Of a DNA stretch of 42,768 nucleotides, positions 8,128-16,059 are shown piece after piece. A model generated the notes under the pieces. It made no database searches. It was given only the letters and a program-made list of their open reading frames with translations, and was not told the DNA's origin. Within the stretch, counting starts at the first letter, position 1; each line of letters opens with the position of its first letter. The translations under genes and the position numbers were made by a program. The stretch is from Bacillota bacterium (GTDB lineage Bacteria; Bacillota; Clostridia; Oscillospirales; Acutalibacteraceae): NCBI GenBank assembly GCA_029008595.1, contig JAQXJH010000016.1, positions 1-42,768 on the forward strand, in the 5' to 3' direction.

Positions 8128-9156
8128 TCACCGGACCAGGGATTTGTCGGCGAGCACCCGCTTGTAATCCTCATAATTGGCGGCCAGAAGTGCGGGCGTG
8201 TCCAGATGATACGGGCAGCGGCATGCGCAGCGGTTGCAGTGCAGGCACTCCTCGATCTTTTCCATTTTTTTCTGCCAGACGTGCCCAAGCCACTGATCCG
8301 AAGGACTACGGCGCAGCATCAGCGACATCCGTGCGCAGTTGTTGATCTCGATTCCGGCGGGGCAGGGCATGCAGTAGCCGCAGCCGCGGCAGAAGTTTCC
8401 GGCCAGCTCCTTCTGATCCTTTTCGATCACGGCGCGCAGCTCGTCGGTCAGCTGCGGCTCGTTTCTGCCGTAGGAGAGGAATTCGTCCAGTTCACGTTCG
8501 CGCTGGACGCCCCAGATCGGCAGCACATTGTCGTACTGATTCAGCCAGGCGTAGGCGGCGGCCGAATTGGTGATCAGCCCGCCGGAAAGCGCCTTCATGG
8601 CGATAAAACCGATGTTTTTTTCGCGGCAGCTGCGCACCAGGTCAAATTCGACCGGGGCGGAAAGGTAATTGAACGGGAACTGCACCGTGTCGTACAGACC
8701 GGAATCCACCGCTTCCTGTGCGATGCGGACGCTGTGGTTCGTGATGCTGATGAAGCGGATCTTGCCCTCCTGCCGTGCCTGCAGCAGCGCCTCATAAAGC
8801 CCGTCCTCGCCGCCCGGCTTCGGGCAGAACGGCGGGTTGTGCAGCTGGTAAACGTCGATGTAATCGGTTCGGAGCATTTTCAGGCTGGTTTCCAGATCTT
8901 TTTTCAGCGCTTTGGCATCCTTTGCACCGCTTTTTGTGGCGATGTAAATATGGGAACGCACGCCGGAAAGCGCTTTTCCGATTTTTTCTTCACTGTCGGA
9001 GTAAGCGCGCGCAGTATCAAAATAAGTAACGCCGTTTTCATAAGCCCTGCGCAGCAGCTTTGCGGCATCTTCGGCGGAGATCCGCTGGATCGGCAGCGCG
9101 CCGAACCCGTTTTTGTTTGTAACGATCCCGGTGCGGCCAAGGGTAACTTCAGACAT
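8128..9156 (-). CDS. aldo-keto reductase with C-terminal ferredoxin domain
   Basis: A 342-residue fusion. Residues 1-240 form an AKR barrel with the catalytic tetrad visible as Asp47 and Tyr52 (FDTARAY), Lys75 (ATKSG) and His106 (QLHNP). The C-terminal 90 residues carry two ferredoxin-type clusters: Cys256, 259, 262, 265 and Cys304, 307, 310, 314. This architecture is common in anaerobes and links NAD(P)H-dependent carbonyl reduction to iron-sulfur electron transfer, though substrates are rarely known. It is the first gene of the leftward run; a promoter is visible 40 bases upstream. The ATG at 9156 follows AAAGGA. Confidence 0.9.
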   Translation of the reverse strand: MSEVTLGRTGIVTNKNGFGALPIQRISAEDAAKLLRRAYENGVTYFDTARAYSDSEEKIGKALSGVRSHIYIATKSGAKDAKALKKDLETSLKMLRTDYIDVYQLHNPPFCPKPGGEDGLYEALLQARQEGKIRFISITNHSVRIAQEAVDSGLYDTVQFPFNYLSAPVEFDLVRSCREKNIGFIAMKALSGGLITNSAAAYAWLNQYDNVLPIWGVQRERELDEFLSYGRNEPQLTDELRAVIEKDQKELAGNFCRGCGYCMPCPAGIEINNCARMSLMLRRSPSDQWLGHVWQKKMEKIEECLHCNRCACRCPYHLDTPALLAANYEDYKRVLADKSLVR

Positions 9157-9194
9157 GGCAAAGGCATCCTTTCTCTGTTGTGAAATATATTTTT

Positions 9195-9224
9195 ATTGTA
9201 ACACACCCACCGCAGCGTTGTCAC
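9195..9224 (-). promoter_or_regulatory. promoter of the leftward aldo-keto reductase to LysR run
   Basis: Leftward -35 GTGACA (9224-9219), 18-base spacer, -10 TACAAT (9200-9195), 39 bases before the start codon. From 9225 to 9331 I see only AT-rich spacer before the rightward small-protein promoter. Confidence 0.55.
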
Positions 9225-9331
9225 GAAAAACAAGAAAAATCTGTTCTTGCCGCAGGATTCCGATTGGGACGGATGAAATAAGTCTGTAAACATCAAATAA
9301 AAAGACGTTCGATTTTAAATTTTGATATATG

Positions 9332-9359
9332 TTGACAAATTTAAAAGATGTGGTACAAT
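9332..9359 (+). promoter_or_regulatory. strong promoter of the small-protein cassette
   Basis: A perfect -35 TTGACA (9332-9337), 16-base spacer, -10 TACAAT (9354-9359), in an AT-rich stretch. The first downstream gene with a good ribosome site starts at 9457. Confidence 0.75.
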
Positions 9360-9362
9360 TAA

Positions 9363-9383
9363 ATCAGGTAAATAATTCCTGAT
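9363..9383. repeat. inverted repeat at the transcription start of the cassette
   Basis: ATCAGG (9363-9368) and CCTGAT (9378-9383) flank nine AT-rich bases, just after the -10. It could be an operator or an early RNA hairpin; it is followed by CTATTTTT. Confidence 0.4.
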
Positions 9384-9456
9384 CTATTTTTGGCTGATTG
9401 TCAGTTTTGCTCCATGCTTTATGGGCTGAACATAAAAAATTATGGGAGGATTAGTT

Positions 9457-9599
9457 ATGAAAAAGATTCGACAACCTCAGTCACCGAATTAGGATGTATC
9501 TCGTTTTCGTGGGATGTTTATTTGAATTCTGATTTAACTAAGGTTGCTACTGGCGTAAAAAAGTCAATTACAAGACAATATACTGTTTCACGTGCATAA
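9457..9599 (+). pseudogene. small ORF with a frame break at its fourth codon
   Basis: An ATG at 9457 has a very good ribosome site (GGGAGGA, six bases away) but its frame ends after 11 codons (MKKIRQPQSPN, stop 9490-9492). Stepping back one base at the AAAAAG run (9460-9465) gives a 47-residue product that begins MKKDSTTSVTELG, continues through SFSWDVYLNSDLTKVATG and ends at a TAA at 9597-9599. I do not recognise the protein. It may be a decayed or internally deleted secreted-protein gene, a sequencing or assembly slip in an A run, or a product of -1 slippage. It is driven by the promoter at 9332-9359 and lies 16 bases before a membrane protein gene. Confidence 0.45.
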
Positions 9600-9615
9600 A
9601 AAAGGGGGATTTTTC

Positions 9616-9858
9616 ATGACACGGCTGGAAAAGCTGCGGGTTGTCACAGGTGTCCTTTTTGGGTTGTCGGTTTTGACATTTATTATAAGCTTTATGAAAA
9701 ATGGAGAGGTATATTGGTATGAGATTATTGCAGGATGCCCTTCAAGCATCTACATCAGCTTCGTTGAACTGGTTTTTATCCTGAGCCTGGTTTTTTCGAT
9801 TTTTTTCGGGTATGCGTTTTATTTTGTGAACACGCTGTGCAAGGATCAGTGGGATTGA
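9616..9858 (+). CDS. small two-helix membrane protein, unknown
   Basis: An 80-residue protein: a short basic N-terminus (MTRLEKLR), a hydrophobic helix at about 9-26, a polar connector with NGEVYWYE, then a second long hydrophobic helix at about 46-71, and a short charged tail (CKDQWD). The ATG at 9616 follows AAAGGGGGA by six bases. No family recognised. Base composition is clearly more AT-rich than its neighbours. It is the last gene before a terminator and probably shares the upstream promoter with the broken small ORF, an arrangement seen for peptide/immunity or toxin/membrane partner pairs, but nothing in the sequence proves such a role. Confidence 0.65.
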   Translation: MTRLEKLRVVTGVLFGLSVLTFIISFMKNGEVYWYEIIAGCPSSIYISFVELVFILSLVFSIFFGYAFYFVNTLCKDQWD

Positions 9859-9890
9859 CCTTTTGTTTCGGCAGAAGCCTTTTATTTGAG

Positions 9891-9919
9891 CGGCGCGGGG
9901 AAACCTGCGCCGTTTTTTT
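9891..9919 (+). terminator. intrinsic terminator of the small-protein cassette
   Basis: Stem CGGCGCGGG (9891-9899) with CCTGCGCCG (9904-9912) including one G-T pair, GAAA loop, and a run of seven T at 9913-9919. Confidence 0.88.
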
Positions 9920-9938
9920 GTGCAGCAGGCCAAAATGA

Positions 9939-9967
9939 TTGCAATGCGTTTTTTAATATGATATACT
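9939..9967 (+). promoter_or_regulatory. promoter of the DUF362-ferredoxin gene
   Basis: -35 TTGCAA (9939-9944), 17-base spacer, -10 TATACT (9962-9967), leaving a leader of about 85 bases that contains a weak inverted repeat GCTAAA/TTTAGC. Confidence 0.55.
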
Positions 9968-10059
9968 TTTATAACATACTTTTGCTAAAGCGATTTTGCC
10001 GTTTAGCACGGTATTTCGCATTCTGAAAAATTTGTAAATATGAAAGGGACTGAATCATT

Positions 10060-11157
10060 ATGGCGTCACAAGTTCTGTTTGCCCCAATGGCTTATGCCCG
10101 CTATGAAGCAACGCAGACGCTTCCCGCAAAATTTTCGCGCATGCTCAAAAAGAGCGGACTTGCCGAACGGGTAAAGGGAAAAACCGTCGCGATCAAAATG
10201 CATGTCGGCGAAGGCATCACCTATTCCACCATTCCGCCGGTGTTCATTCGCATTCTGGTCGACTTTCTTAAGGAAAACGGCGCGGAATGCTTTATTACCG
10301 ATCATTACGTTTCGGCGCGCCACCCCGAACAGCGCGGTTATACCGAAAGCAATCTCGGCTGCCCGATTTTAGACGACTGCTCTTATTTCGGAAAATACTT
10401 TTACACGAAGGAAGTCGATTACAAAAAGCTGCGTCATATCGATGTGGCAGGGCTGATTTACGATGCGGATTTTCTGATTGATTTTTCGCACGTCAAAGGT
10501 CACGGCAGCTGCGGCTTCGGCGGAGCGTGCAAGAATATTGCAATGGGCTGCGTAACAGACCGCACCCGTCACGAAATCCACTCACTGGAGGGCGGCCTTG
10601 TGTGGGACAAGGAAAAATGCATCCACTGCGGTAAATGTATCCCCGCCTGCAACCATCATGCAAATTCCTTTTCCGAGGGCGGCGCAAAGGGCGAATACAA
10701 AGTGAATTACCACCACTGCACCATGTGCCAGCACTGCCTGAAGGTCTGCCCGGTGCATGCGATCACACTCGATTCGCACGATTATGCCGATTTCCAGATG
10801 GGGATGGCGGTCTGCACCAAGTCTGTGCTGGACACCTTTGAGCCGGGCAATACGTATTTTATCAATGTGCTGACTGCAATCACCGCGCTCTGCGACTGCT
10901 GGGGCATGACAACGCCGTCTCTCGTGCCGGATATCGGCATCATGGCGTCGGACGATATCGTTGCAATCGAACGCGCCAGCATCGATGCGATCAAAATGGA
11001 AGACCTGATCCCCACCGGCGTTCCGGAGGGGATGGAGCTGGGCACGGAAGGCCATCTGTTCCAGCGGCTGCACGGCAAAAACCCCTATATCCAGCTCGAC
11101 TGCCTGCAGAAGGTCGGCCTGGGAACGCAGGATTATGAGCTTGTCACCGTAAAATAA
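10060..11157 (+). CDS. DUF362 protein with inserted 2x[4Fe-4S] ferredoxin domain
   Basis: A 365-residue protein. The N- and C-terminal parts form the DUF362 domain (KMHVGEG, ITDHYVSARHPE, and a late DIGIMASDDIVAIERASIDA). Between them sits a bacterial ferredoxin insert with Cys187, 190, 193, 197 and Cys220, 223, 226, 230, for two [4Fe-4S] clusters. Family members occur widely in anaerobes; a precise reaction is not established, but electron transfer is expected. No signal peptide, so cytoplasmic. It is a single-gene unit with its own promoter and terminator. The start at 10060 follows GAAAGGGA by ten bases. Confidence 0.88.
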   Translation: MASQVLFAPMAYARYEATQTLPAKFSRMLKKSGLAERVKGKTVAIKMHVGEGITYSTIPPVFIRILVDFLKENGAECFITDHYVSARHPEQRGYTESNLGCPILDDCSYFGKYFYTKEVDYKKLRHIDVAGLIYDADFLIDFSHVKGHGSCGFGGACKNIAMGCVTDRTRHEIHSLEGGLVWDKEKCIHCGKCIPACNHHANSFSEGGAKGEYKVNYHHCTMCQHCLKVCPVHAITLDSHDYADFQMGMAVCTKSVLDTFEPGNTYFINVLTAITALCDCWGMTTPSLVPDIGIMASDDIVAIERASIDAIKMEDLIPTGVPEGMELGTEGHLFQRLHGKNPYIQLDCLQKVGLGTQDYELVTVK

Positions 11158-11177
11158 GCTTCCAAACAACAGAACAC

Positions 11178-11226
11178 TCCCGGCGCGGACGCCTGAATGT
11201 TTCAGGATCCCACCGGGAATTTTTTT
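11178..11226 (+). terminator. intrinsic terminator after the DUF362 gene
   Basis: Outer stem TCCCGG (11178-11183) with CCGGGA (11213-11218), an inner perfect hairpin CCTGAA-TGT-TTCAGG (11192-11206), and a run of seven T from 11220. Confidence 0.75.
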
Positions 11227-11291
11227 GCCCTTGCAGGTTTCTGTGGCGCGGACGGACCGTCTTCGTTTGCTGCGCATTCCCTGTCTGAAAG

Positions 11292-11344
11292 AAAAAAGCA
11301 CAGATGGCAGATTGTTTCAGATCAAATGCCTTCTGTGCTTTTCT
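11292..11344 (-). terminator. terminator of the leftward redox operon
   Basis: AAAGCACAGA (11295-11304) pairs with TCTGTGCTTT (11332-11341), extended by A-rich and T-rich arms; an inner GGCA/TGCC pair shortens the loop. In the leftward direction the stem ends in six T, placing it about 45 bases after the hydroxyacid dehydrogenase stop. It may also back up rightward termination. Confidence 0.7.
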
Positions 11345-11387
11345 TTTGTCTGATGCGGGACGGTTTTTCCGTTCACGGCACCGTCCG

Positions 11388-12389
11388 TTATGCCATGTGC
11401 GCAAGCATTTCTTCGGTCACTTCGTAAAGGGGCTTTTCCCCGGAGTGCACCCGGTCAAATTCCTGCAGCATGTAAAGCGACATCCGCTGCACCTCGTCGC
11501 CCTTGCTGCCGGCAATATGCGGCGTCAGAAAAACGTTCGGCATCGAATAAAACGGATGGCCGGGCTGCGGCGGTTCGGGCCAGGTGACGTCCAGCAGCGC
11601 GGTGGCGTCCGGTTTTTCCTGCAGCGCGCGGACAAGGTCTTCCTCCACGACCTGAGCGCCGCGCCCGGTGTTGATAAAGGTGGCGTTGTCCTTCATCCGG
11701 GAGAAGCACGTTTCGTAATTCAGCATCCCGACGGTCTGCGCATTGTTCGCCAGATGGTTGGAGATCGTCTGGCATTCCGCAAAGATCGTTTCGAGCGGCG
11801 CTTTGGTGACCTGCAGTTCGGCCGCGCGCTCGTCCGAAAGAAAGGGATCGAACACCAGAACCTCCAGCCGGTAGGCCTTCAGCATCCGGATCACCAGCGT
11901 GCCGATCTGCCCGGCGCCGAGGATCCCGATACGGCACCCGTAGTTGCCGGGGAACAGGGATCCGTACGGATAAGAATGCTTTGTGTCGCCGCAGCTGTGG
12001 TACCGTGCCGCCTGAAAATATCCGGTATTGGCCAGAATGATCTGCGCGACGGTGAATTCCGCGACCGGAACGGCGTTGGCTGCCCACGCGCTGAATACCC
12101 GCACGCCGCAGTGCAGAAACGGCTTTGCGAACGCCTGTACGGAACCGGCAGCATAATAAACCTCCCGGACATTCGGCAGGTACTGCCGGATCTCCTCCTC
12201 GCTGAAAGCCGGCATGCCCCATGTGGAAAAGATCGCATCCGCTTCGGCCAGCTCGCCGGTATGGGATCTCCAGTTTTCTCCGGTGAACACCTGCTCCGTG
12301 TCCAGCCCGGCCTTTTTCTGCAGCTCCGAGCGGGTCTCCGCCGGATAAACGTTCCGGATGGCATTGCCGCCCATCAAAACGCTTTTCAT
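11388..12389 (-). CDS. D-2-hydroxyacid dehydrogenase family protein
   Basis: A 333-residue NAD-dependent oxidoreductase. The NAD-binding loop is GILGAGQIG (155-163), followed by VLVFDPF whose Asp181 suggests NAD preference. The catalytic residues expected for the family are visible: Arg243 (NTGRG), Glu272 (TWPEPPQP) and His291 (TPHIAGS). It interconverts a 2-oxoacid and a D-2-hydroxyacid; the substrate is unknown. It is the last gene of the five-gene leftward operon, 20 bases after the TIM-barrel gene. The ATG at 12389 follows GAGAGGTG by seven bases; 17 open codons further upstream overlap the previous gene and are not used. Confidence 0.92.
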   Translation of the reverse strand: MKSVLMGGNAIRNVYPAETRSELQKKAGLDTEQVFTGENWRSHTGELAEADAIFSTWGMPAFSEEEIRQYLPNVREVYYAAGSVQAFAKPFLHCGVRVFSAWAANAVPVAEFTVAQIILANTGYFQAARYHSCGDTKHSYPYGSLFPGNYGCRIGILGAGQIGTLVIRMLKAYRLEVLVFDPFLSDERAAELQVTKAPLETIFAECQTISNHLANNAQTVGMLNYETCFSRMKDNATFINTGRGAQVVEEDLVRALQEKPDATALLDVTWPEPPQPGHPFYSMPNVFLTPHIAGSKGDEVQRMSLYMLQEFDRVHSGEKPLYEVTEEMLAHMA

Positions 12390-12409
12390 TGTAATACACC
12401 TCTCAAAAT

Positions 12410-13189
12410 TTAATCGGCAGCGCCGCAGGCCGTTGTCCATTCCAGCAGGGTGGCGGCTGTTTCGGGCAGCGTTTCGATCCTGTCGTCATGCATGAACTCC
12501 AGCAGCAGCGCGTGGTCTCCGCCGCCGAAAATCTGCAGATACTGCTGCCAGCGGTCGCTGTGGTGCCGCAGCGGGAACCGGAGCAGCTCGCCGTGATCCA
12601 TTTCCCACGAGAAAACATGCAGATTCGTGGTGAACGGCGCAAGCAGCTTTGCGGCCTGCAGATTGTATTCCGGTGAGCGGTTCTGGTTCGGCTGCCAGTA
12701 CATCGTCAGAAAAGGGCTGCCGACCGCGCGGAGAAAACGAAGAGAAGCTTCCGCGTCGTCGGTCAGCGTATTCGGGTGGCATTCCAGCGAGAGCCTGACG
12801 CCGCTCTCTTCCGCCATATGGGCCAGCCGGCGCGCCTCGCCGGTCAACCGGTCCAGTGCGGCTCCGTCCAGCTCCGAACTGCCCTGCCGCCCTGCCCAGA
12901 TGCGGATCACAGGCGCATCCAGCCATTGCGCCGTGCGGAGATACGGCGCAAAATCCTTCTCCGGATCGGTCGATTCGCCAAGGCGGTAATAGCTGCCGTA
13001 GGCTGCCGTCTGCAGGCCGTTTGCCTGCATCATCGCCCGAACCTCCAGCGCCTTCTGTTTTTCATCCGGCGGAACGTGTACGTCGCTGCCCCATTCGATC
13101 GACCGAAGCCCGCAGGAACGAACTGCGGCAACGATCTCTTCCGCCGTATTCTTCCGGAATGATATGGATACCAGTCCTGTGCGGAACAT
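12410..13189 (-). CDS. sugar phosphate isomerase/epimerase-like TIM-barrel protein
   Basis: A 259-residue protein of the AP-endonuclease-2/xylose-isomerase-like TIM-barrel superfamily. Conserved strand ends that usually hold the metal are seen: SIEWGSDVHV, LSLECHPNT (Glu and His), MYWQPNQN and LLLEFMHDD. Members isomerise or epimerise sugars, keto-inositols and 3-keto-glycosides, or split them. The specific reaction cannot be read. The ATG at 13189 follows AAAGGAG by nine bases; an ATG three codons earlier abuts the ribosome site and is unlikely. Fourth gene of the operon, 56 bases after the flavoprotein gene. Confidence 0.85.
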   Translation of the reverse strand: MFRTGLVSISFRKNTAEEIVAAVRSCGLRSIEWGSDVHVPPDEKQKALEVRAMMQANGLQTAAYGSYYRLGESTDPEKDFAPYLRTAQWLDAPVIRIWAGRQGSSELDGAALDRLTGEARRLAHMAEESGVRLSLECHPNTLTDDAEASLRFLRAVGSPFLTMYWQPNQNRSPEYNLQAAKLLAPFTTNLHVFSWEMDHGELLRFPLRHHSDRWQQYLQIFGGGDHALLLEFMHDDRIETLPETAATLLEWTTACGAAD

Positions 13190-13245
13190 GAAGATCATCT
13201 CCTTTATCCGGCATTCTGCCGTCCGATCCTCTGCTGCGCGGAGGA

Positions 13246-15198
13246 TCAGTAAACGTTGCCGTCCTCGCGGAAGCGGCGCCATACGTTTTCAAAAAATCCG
13301 CCGCCCTCCGGCAGGGGACGAACCGGGCGAAAGCCGCTTCTGCAGCCCTGCGCGTCGAACGAAACCTCCTGAACCAGAGCGTCCAGCGCTCCGTCGTCCG
13401 GTTCAAAGCGGAATTCCTCCAGCCCTCTGGGCGCAATTCCGGAGTCGGAACGGTAGATCGCCGATCCGCGCGATTTGCCGCCTTTTTTCACATAGTCCTG
13501 CATGGCGGTCAGATACATGATCTGCGAGATCAGAATATCGCGCAGGCGATAGGCGTTTGCCAGACCGCCTTCCGTGGAGGCGCGGACGGTCTCCTTCAAC
13601 CGGCCGAGCTGAAGCCGGTTCTGTTCGATCACGGCGGCAAAACCGTCCGGATCGCGGATCGCGCCGCCGACCCGGCTCATTTCCGCCTGTGCTTTGCGCA
13701 TCAGGGAACCGACGTTTTCCGTTTCCCCGAACACCGCGCGGCAGAACTGAATATTTTCGCTGACACCGGCGTGCACCGCATCGCAGAATTCCCCGGCGGA
13801 AATCGCCGCCGCAGGATGACGCAGAATATATTCCGCAGCGCGTGTGGAGCCGACCTGCCCGGCGTTCAGCGCACTGCCGCCGGGACGGTACACGCCGTGG
13901 CTGCCGACAACCTCGCCCGCGGCAAACAGGCCGGGGATCTCCGTCTGCCACCAGAGATCGGCCGCCGCTCCGCCGTTGTTGTGCTGCGCACAGAGGGCGA
14001 TCTCCAGCCGCTGGGTCTTCAGATCGACGCCCTTGGAACGGTACAGCTCCACCGCAGGCTCATTCATGTGCATCAGCCGCTCGATCGGCGTGCCGAAGCA
14101 CGCTTCGGCGTTTTTCAGATAGTCATATGCTTCAGGCGCAAGCGTCTCAAACGGCAGCGTTTCCAGCCCGAACGGGTTGCGGCGAAAATCGAGAAAAACC
14201 TTTCTGCCGCGCAGAACAGTCTCCCGGTACACCAGAAGATCCACGACGGACGAGCCGTTCCGAGCTTTCCGGCTGTCGAACGGCCACTCGTATCCTTTTT
14301 TGAATACGGCCGAAAGGCAGCTGCTGACGTCCGGGTCGTATTCCGCCAGAAATTCGTGCTCGGTTCCGTCCGGTTCGACCGAAACAAACGTCGGAAGCAC
14401 CTGCATATAAGTGCCGGAAACATTCCAGCGCGGCGCTTTGGAAGCCAGACCGTACTGCCATTCCGTCAGATTTTTTCCTTTTACGCCGGCTTCGAACAGA
14501 ACGCCGCTGCTGCCGAAATGGCCGCAGGGATAAACGGTGTCGGCATAGATCCCGGCAGGCCCGCCCGTTGCAAAGATGATGTTTTCGCAGCGCAGCAGCA
14601 CAAAGCGGTCGGCTTCGCTGCGGCAGCCGTTCAGTCTGAGCGCCAGAAGCCCGCAGACCCTGTCTTTCCATTTTAAAATTTTTACCGCCAGCAGCCGGTC
14701 GAGCACCGTGATCCCCCGCTCTTCTGCGGCGGCCTGCAGGCATTCGGTCATCAGCTTGGAGGTCAGCGGTCCGGCCGAGGTCGCCCGTGTGCGCGGGTCA
14801 TGGTCGGTTTTGTAGCCGACGTATTCGCCGTAGCGGTTGACCGGAAACGGAACGCCCAGCTCCGCCAGATGCAGAAAGCACCGGACGGAAAGCGCGGCTT
14901 CCGCGTAGGCGATGTCGCCGTCCACGCATTTTCCCGCAAACAGGTCTTCGGCCATGGCGTGCGGAGAATCGGGACTGTCTCCGCTCAGGCTGAGCTTATA
15001 ATAGGTTTGTTTGTCGGAACCGGTATTGCGGGAGGTTCCGGCGGTGACCCCTTCGGTCACGATCGCAATATCCTTCATGCCGCCGTCAAAAAGGCGCAGT
15101 GCCGCGTTGTAGCCCGCCGCCCCCGTACCGACGACGACCGTGTCCAGCTTTGCCGCGGGGATCTGAACGCCGTCAAAGTCAAAGGTCTCCCATTTCAC
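13246..15198 (-). CDS. FAD-dependent oxidoreductase, fumarate reductase/succinate dehydrogenase flavoprotein family
   Basis: A 650-residue flavoprotein. The FAD-binding fold is at about 20-36 (VVVGTGAAGYNAALRL), with the family loop TAGTSRNTGSD at about 52-62, an IIFATGGPAGIYADT return strand, and the C-terminal FAD contact region RPGGSALNAGQVGSTRAAE. There is no signal peptide, Tat motif or FMN-binding domain, so it acts in the cytoplasm and not as a periplasmic respiratory reductase. It starts at GTG (15198), nine bases after AAAGGA; an ATG between them is out of frame. Relatives reduce or dehydrogenate C=C or C-O bonds next to activating groups. Third gene of the operon, 29 bases after the dehydrogenase gene. 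Confidence 0.9.
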   Translation of the reverse strand: MKWETFDFDGVQIPAAKLDTVVVGTGAAGYNAALRLFDGGMKDIAIVTEGVTAGTSRNTGSDKQTYYKLSLSGDSPDSPHAMAEDLFAGKCVDGDIAYAEAALSVRCFLHLAELGVPFPVNRYGEYVGYKTDHDPRTRATSAGPLTSKLMTECLQAAAEERGITVLDRLLAVKILKWKDRVCGLLALRLNGCRSEADRFVLLRCENIIFATGGPAGIYADTVYPCGHFGSSGVLFEAGVKGKNLTEWQYGLASKAPRWNVSGTYMQVLPTFVSVEPDGTEHEFLAEYDPDVSSCLSAVFKKGYEWPFDSRKARNGSSVVDLLVYRETVLRGRKVFLDFRRNPFGLETLPFETLAPEAYDYLKNAEACFGTPIERLMHMNEPAVELYRSKGVDLKTQRLEIALCAQHNNGGAAADLWWQTEIPGLFAAGEVVGSHGVYRPGGSALNAGQVGSTRAAEYILRHPAAAISAGEFCDAVHAGVSENIQFCRAVFGETENVGSLMRKAQAEMSRVGGAIRDPDGFAAVIEQNRLQLGRLKETVRASTEGGLANAYRLRDILISQIMYLTAMQDYVKKGGKSRGSAIYRSDSGIAPRGLEEFRFEPDDGALDALVQEVSFDAQGCRSGFRPVRPLPEGGGFFENVWRRFREDGNVY

Positions 15199-15227
15199 GG
15201 GGATCCATCCTTTCTGTCGTGATAAAA

Positions 15228-15983
15228 TTATAATTTACGGATGTGCATGCCGCCGTCCACAAGGATGGACTGGCCCGTGGTGTAGCCGAGCGCGCCGCTG
15301 CACAGGATCTCCACCGCTTTTGCAATGTCCTCCGGTTCTCCCCAGCGTGCGATCGGGATCAGCCCTTCGCTGATCAGGCGGTCGTATTTTTCCTGTACGG
15401 CGGCCGTCATTCCGGTGCGGATCACGCCGGGACAGATCTCGTTCACGGGGATCCCCTCGGCGGCGAGACGGTCGGCAAACAGCATGGTGATCATGGAAAC
15501 GCCCGCCTTCGAAATGCAGTATTCGCCGCGGCTGACCGAGCTGGTGTAGGCCGAGCAGGAAGAAATATTGACGATATAGCCGCGCGCGCCGTCCAGCTTT
15601 TCCTGCCGGATCATCTGGCGGGCGGCAAGCTGCGTCAGAAAGAGCGTTCCCTTGGTGTTGATCCCCATGACGAAATCGTAGCTTTCTTCGGTCATTTCCA
15701 GAAGGTCGCGGCGAACCTTGGGCGCAACGCCGGCCACATTGACCAGAGCGTCCAGCCTGCCGTTCTGTCCGACGACCGTGCGGATCAGGCGTTCACGGTC
15801 TTCGCTGTCGCTCAGGTTTCCCTGAAGATAGCAGCAGTCCGCAAGACCATCAAATTTTTCTGCCGCGCGCTCCGCGGGCAGAACATCCATACCGAAAACA
15901 TACCAGCCTTTTTCCAGCAATTGTTTCACTGTGGCAAAGCCGATCCCGCCGGCGGCGCCGGTAACAAGAGCAGTCTTTTTCAT
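15228..15983 (-). CDS. short-chain dehydrogenase/reductase
   Basis: A 251-residue classical SDR. The cofactor loop is TGAAGGIG (8-15), with N-V-A-G at about 82-85, and the active site Ser142, Tyr155 and Lys159 (GEYCISKAG). Asp33 after the second strand (FGMDV) points to NAD(H). It ends in the family GQSILVDGGMHI segment. It probably interconverts a secondary alcohol and a ketone on the operon's substrate. The ATG at 15983 has AAAGGAG eleven bases upstream; the long open frame beyond overlaps the previous gene antisense-like and is not coding. Second gene of the operon. Confidence 0.93.
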   Translation of the reverse strand: MKKTALVTGAAGGIGFATVKQLLEKGWYVFGMDVLPAERAAEKFDGLADCCYLQGNLSDSEDRERLIRTVVGQNGRLDALVNVAGVAPKVRRDLLEMTEESYDFVMGINTKGTLFLTQLAARQMIRQEKLDGARGYIVNISSCSAYTSSVSRGEYCISKAGVSMITMLFADRLAAEGIPVNEICPGVIRTGMTAAVQEKYDRLISEGLIPIARWGEPEDIAKAVEILCSGALGYTTGQSILVDGGMHIRKL

Positions 15984-16059
15984 GGCAAAGATTCTCCTTT
16001 GATCGTTGTATTTCATCATATTTTTGCAGTCCGCGGATTCCGGCAGGGAACCGGCGGGC

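Noticed and set aside
9985..10008. Inverted repeat GCTAAA/TTTAGC in the leader of the DUF362 gene
   Set aside because: Only six base pairs with mismatches inside; could arise by chance in AT-rich sequence.
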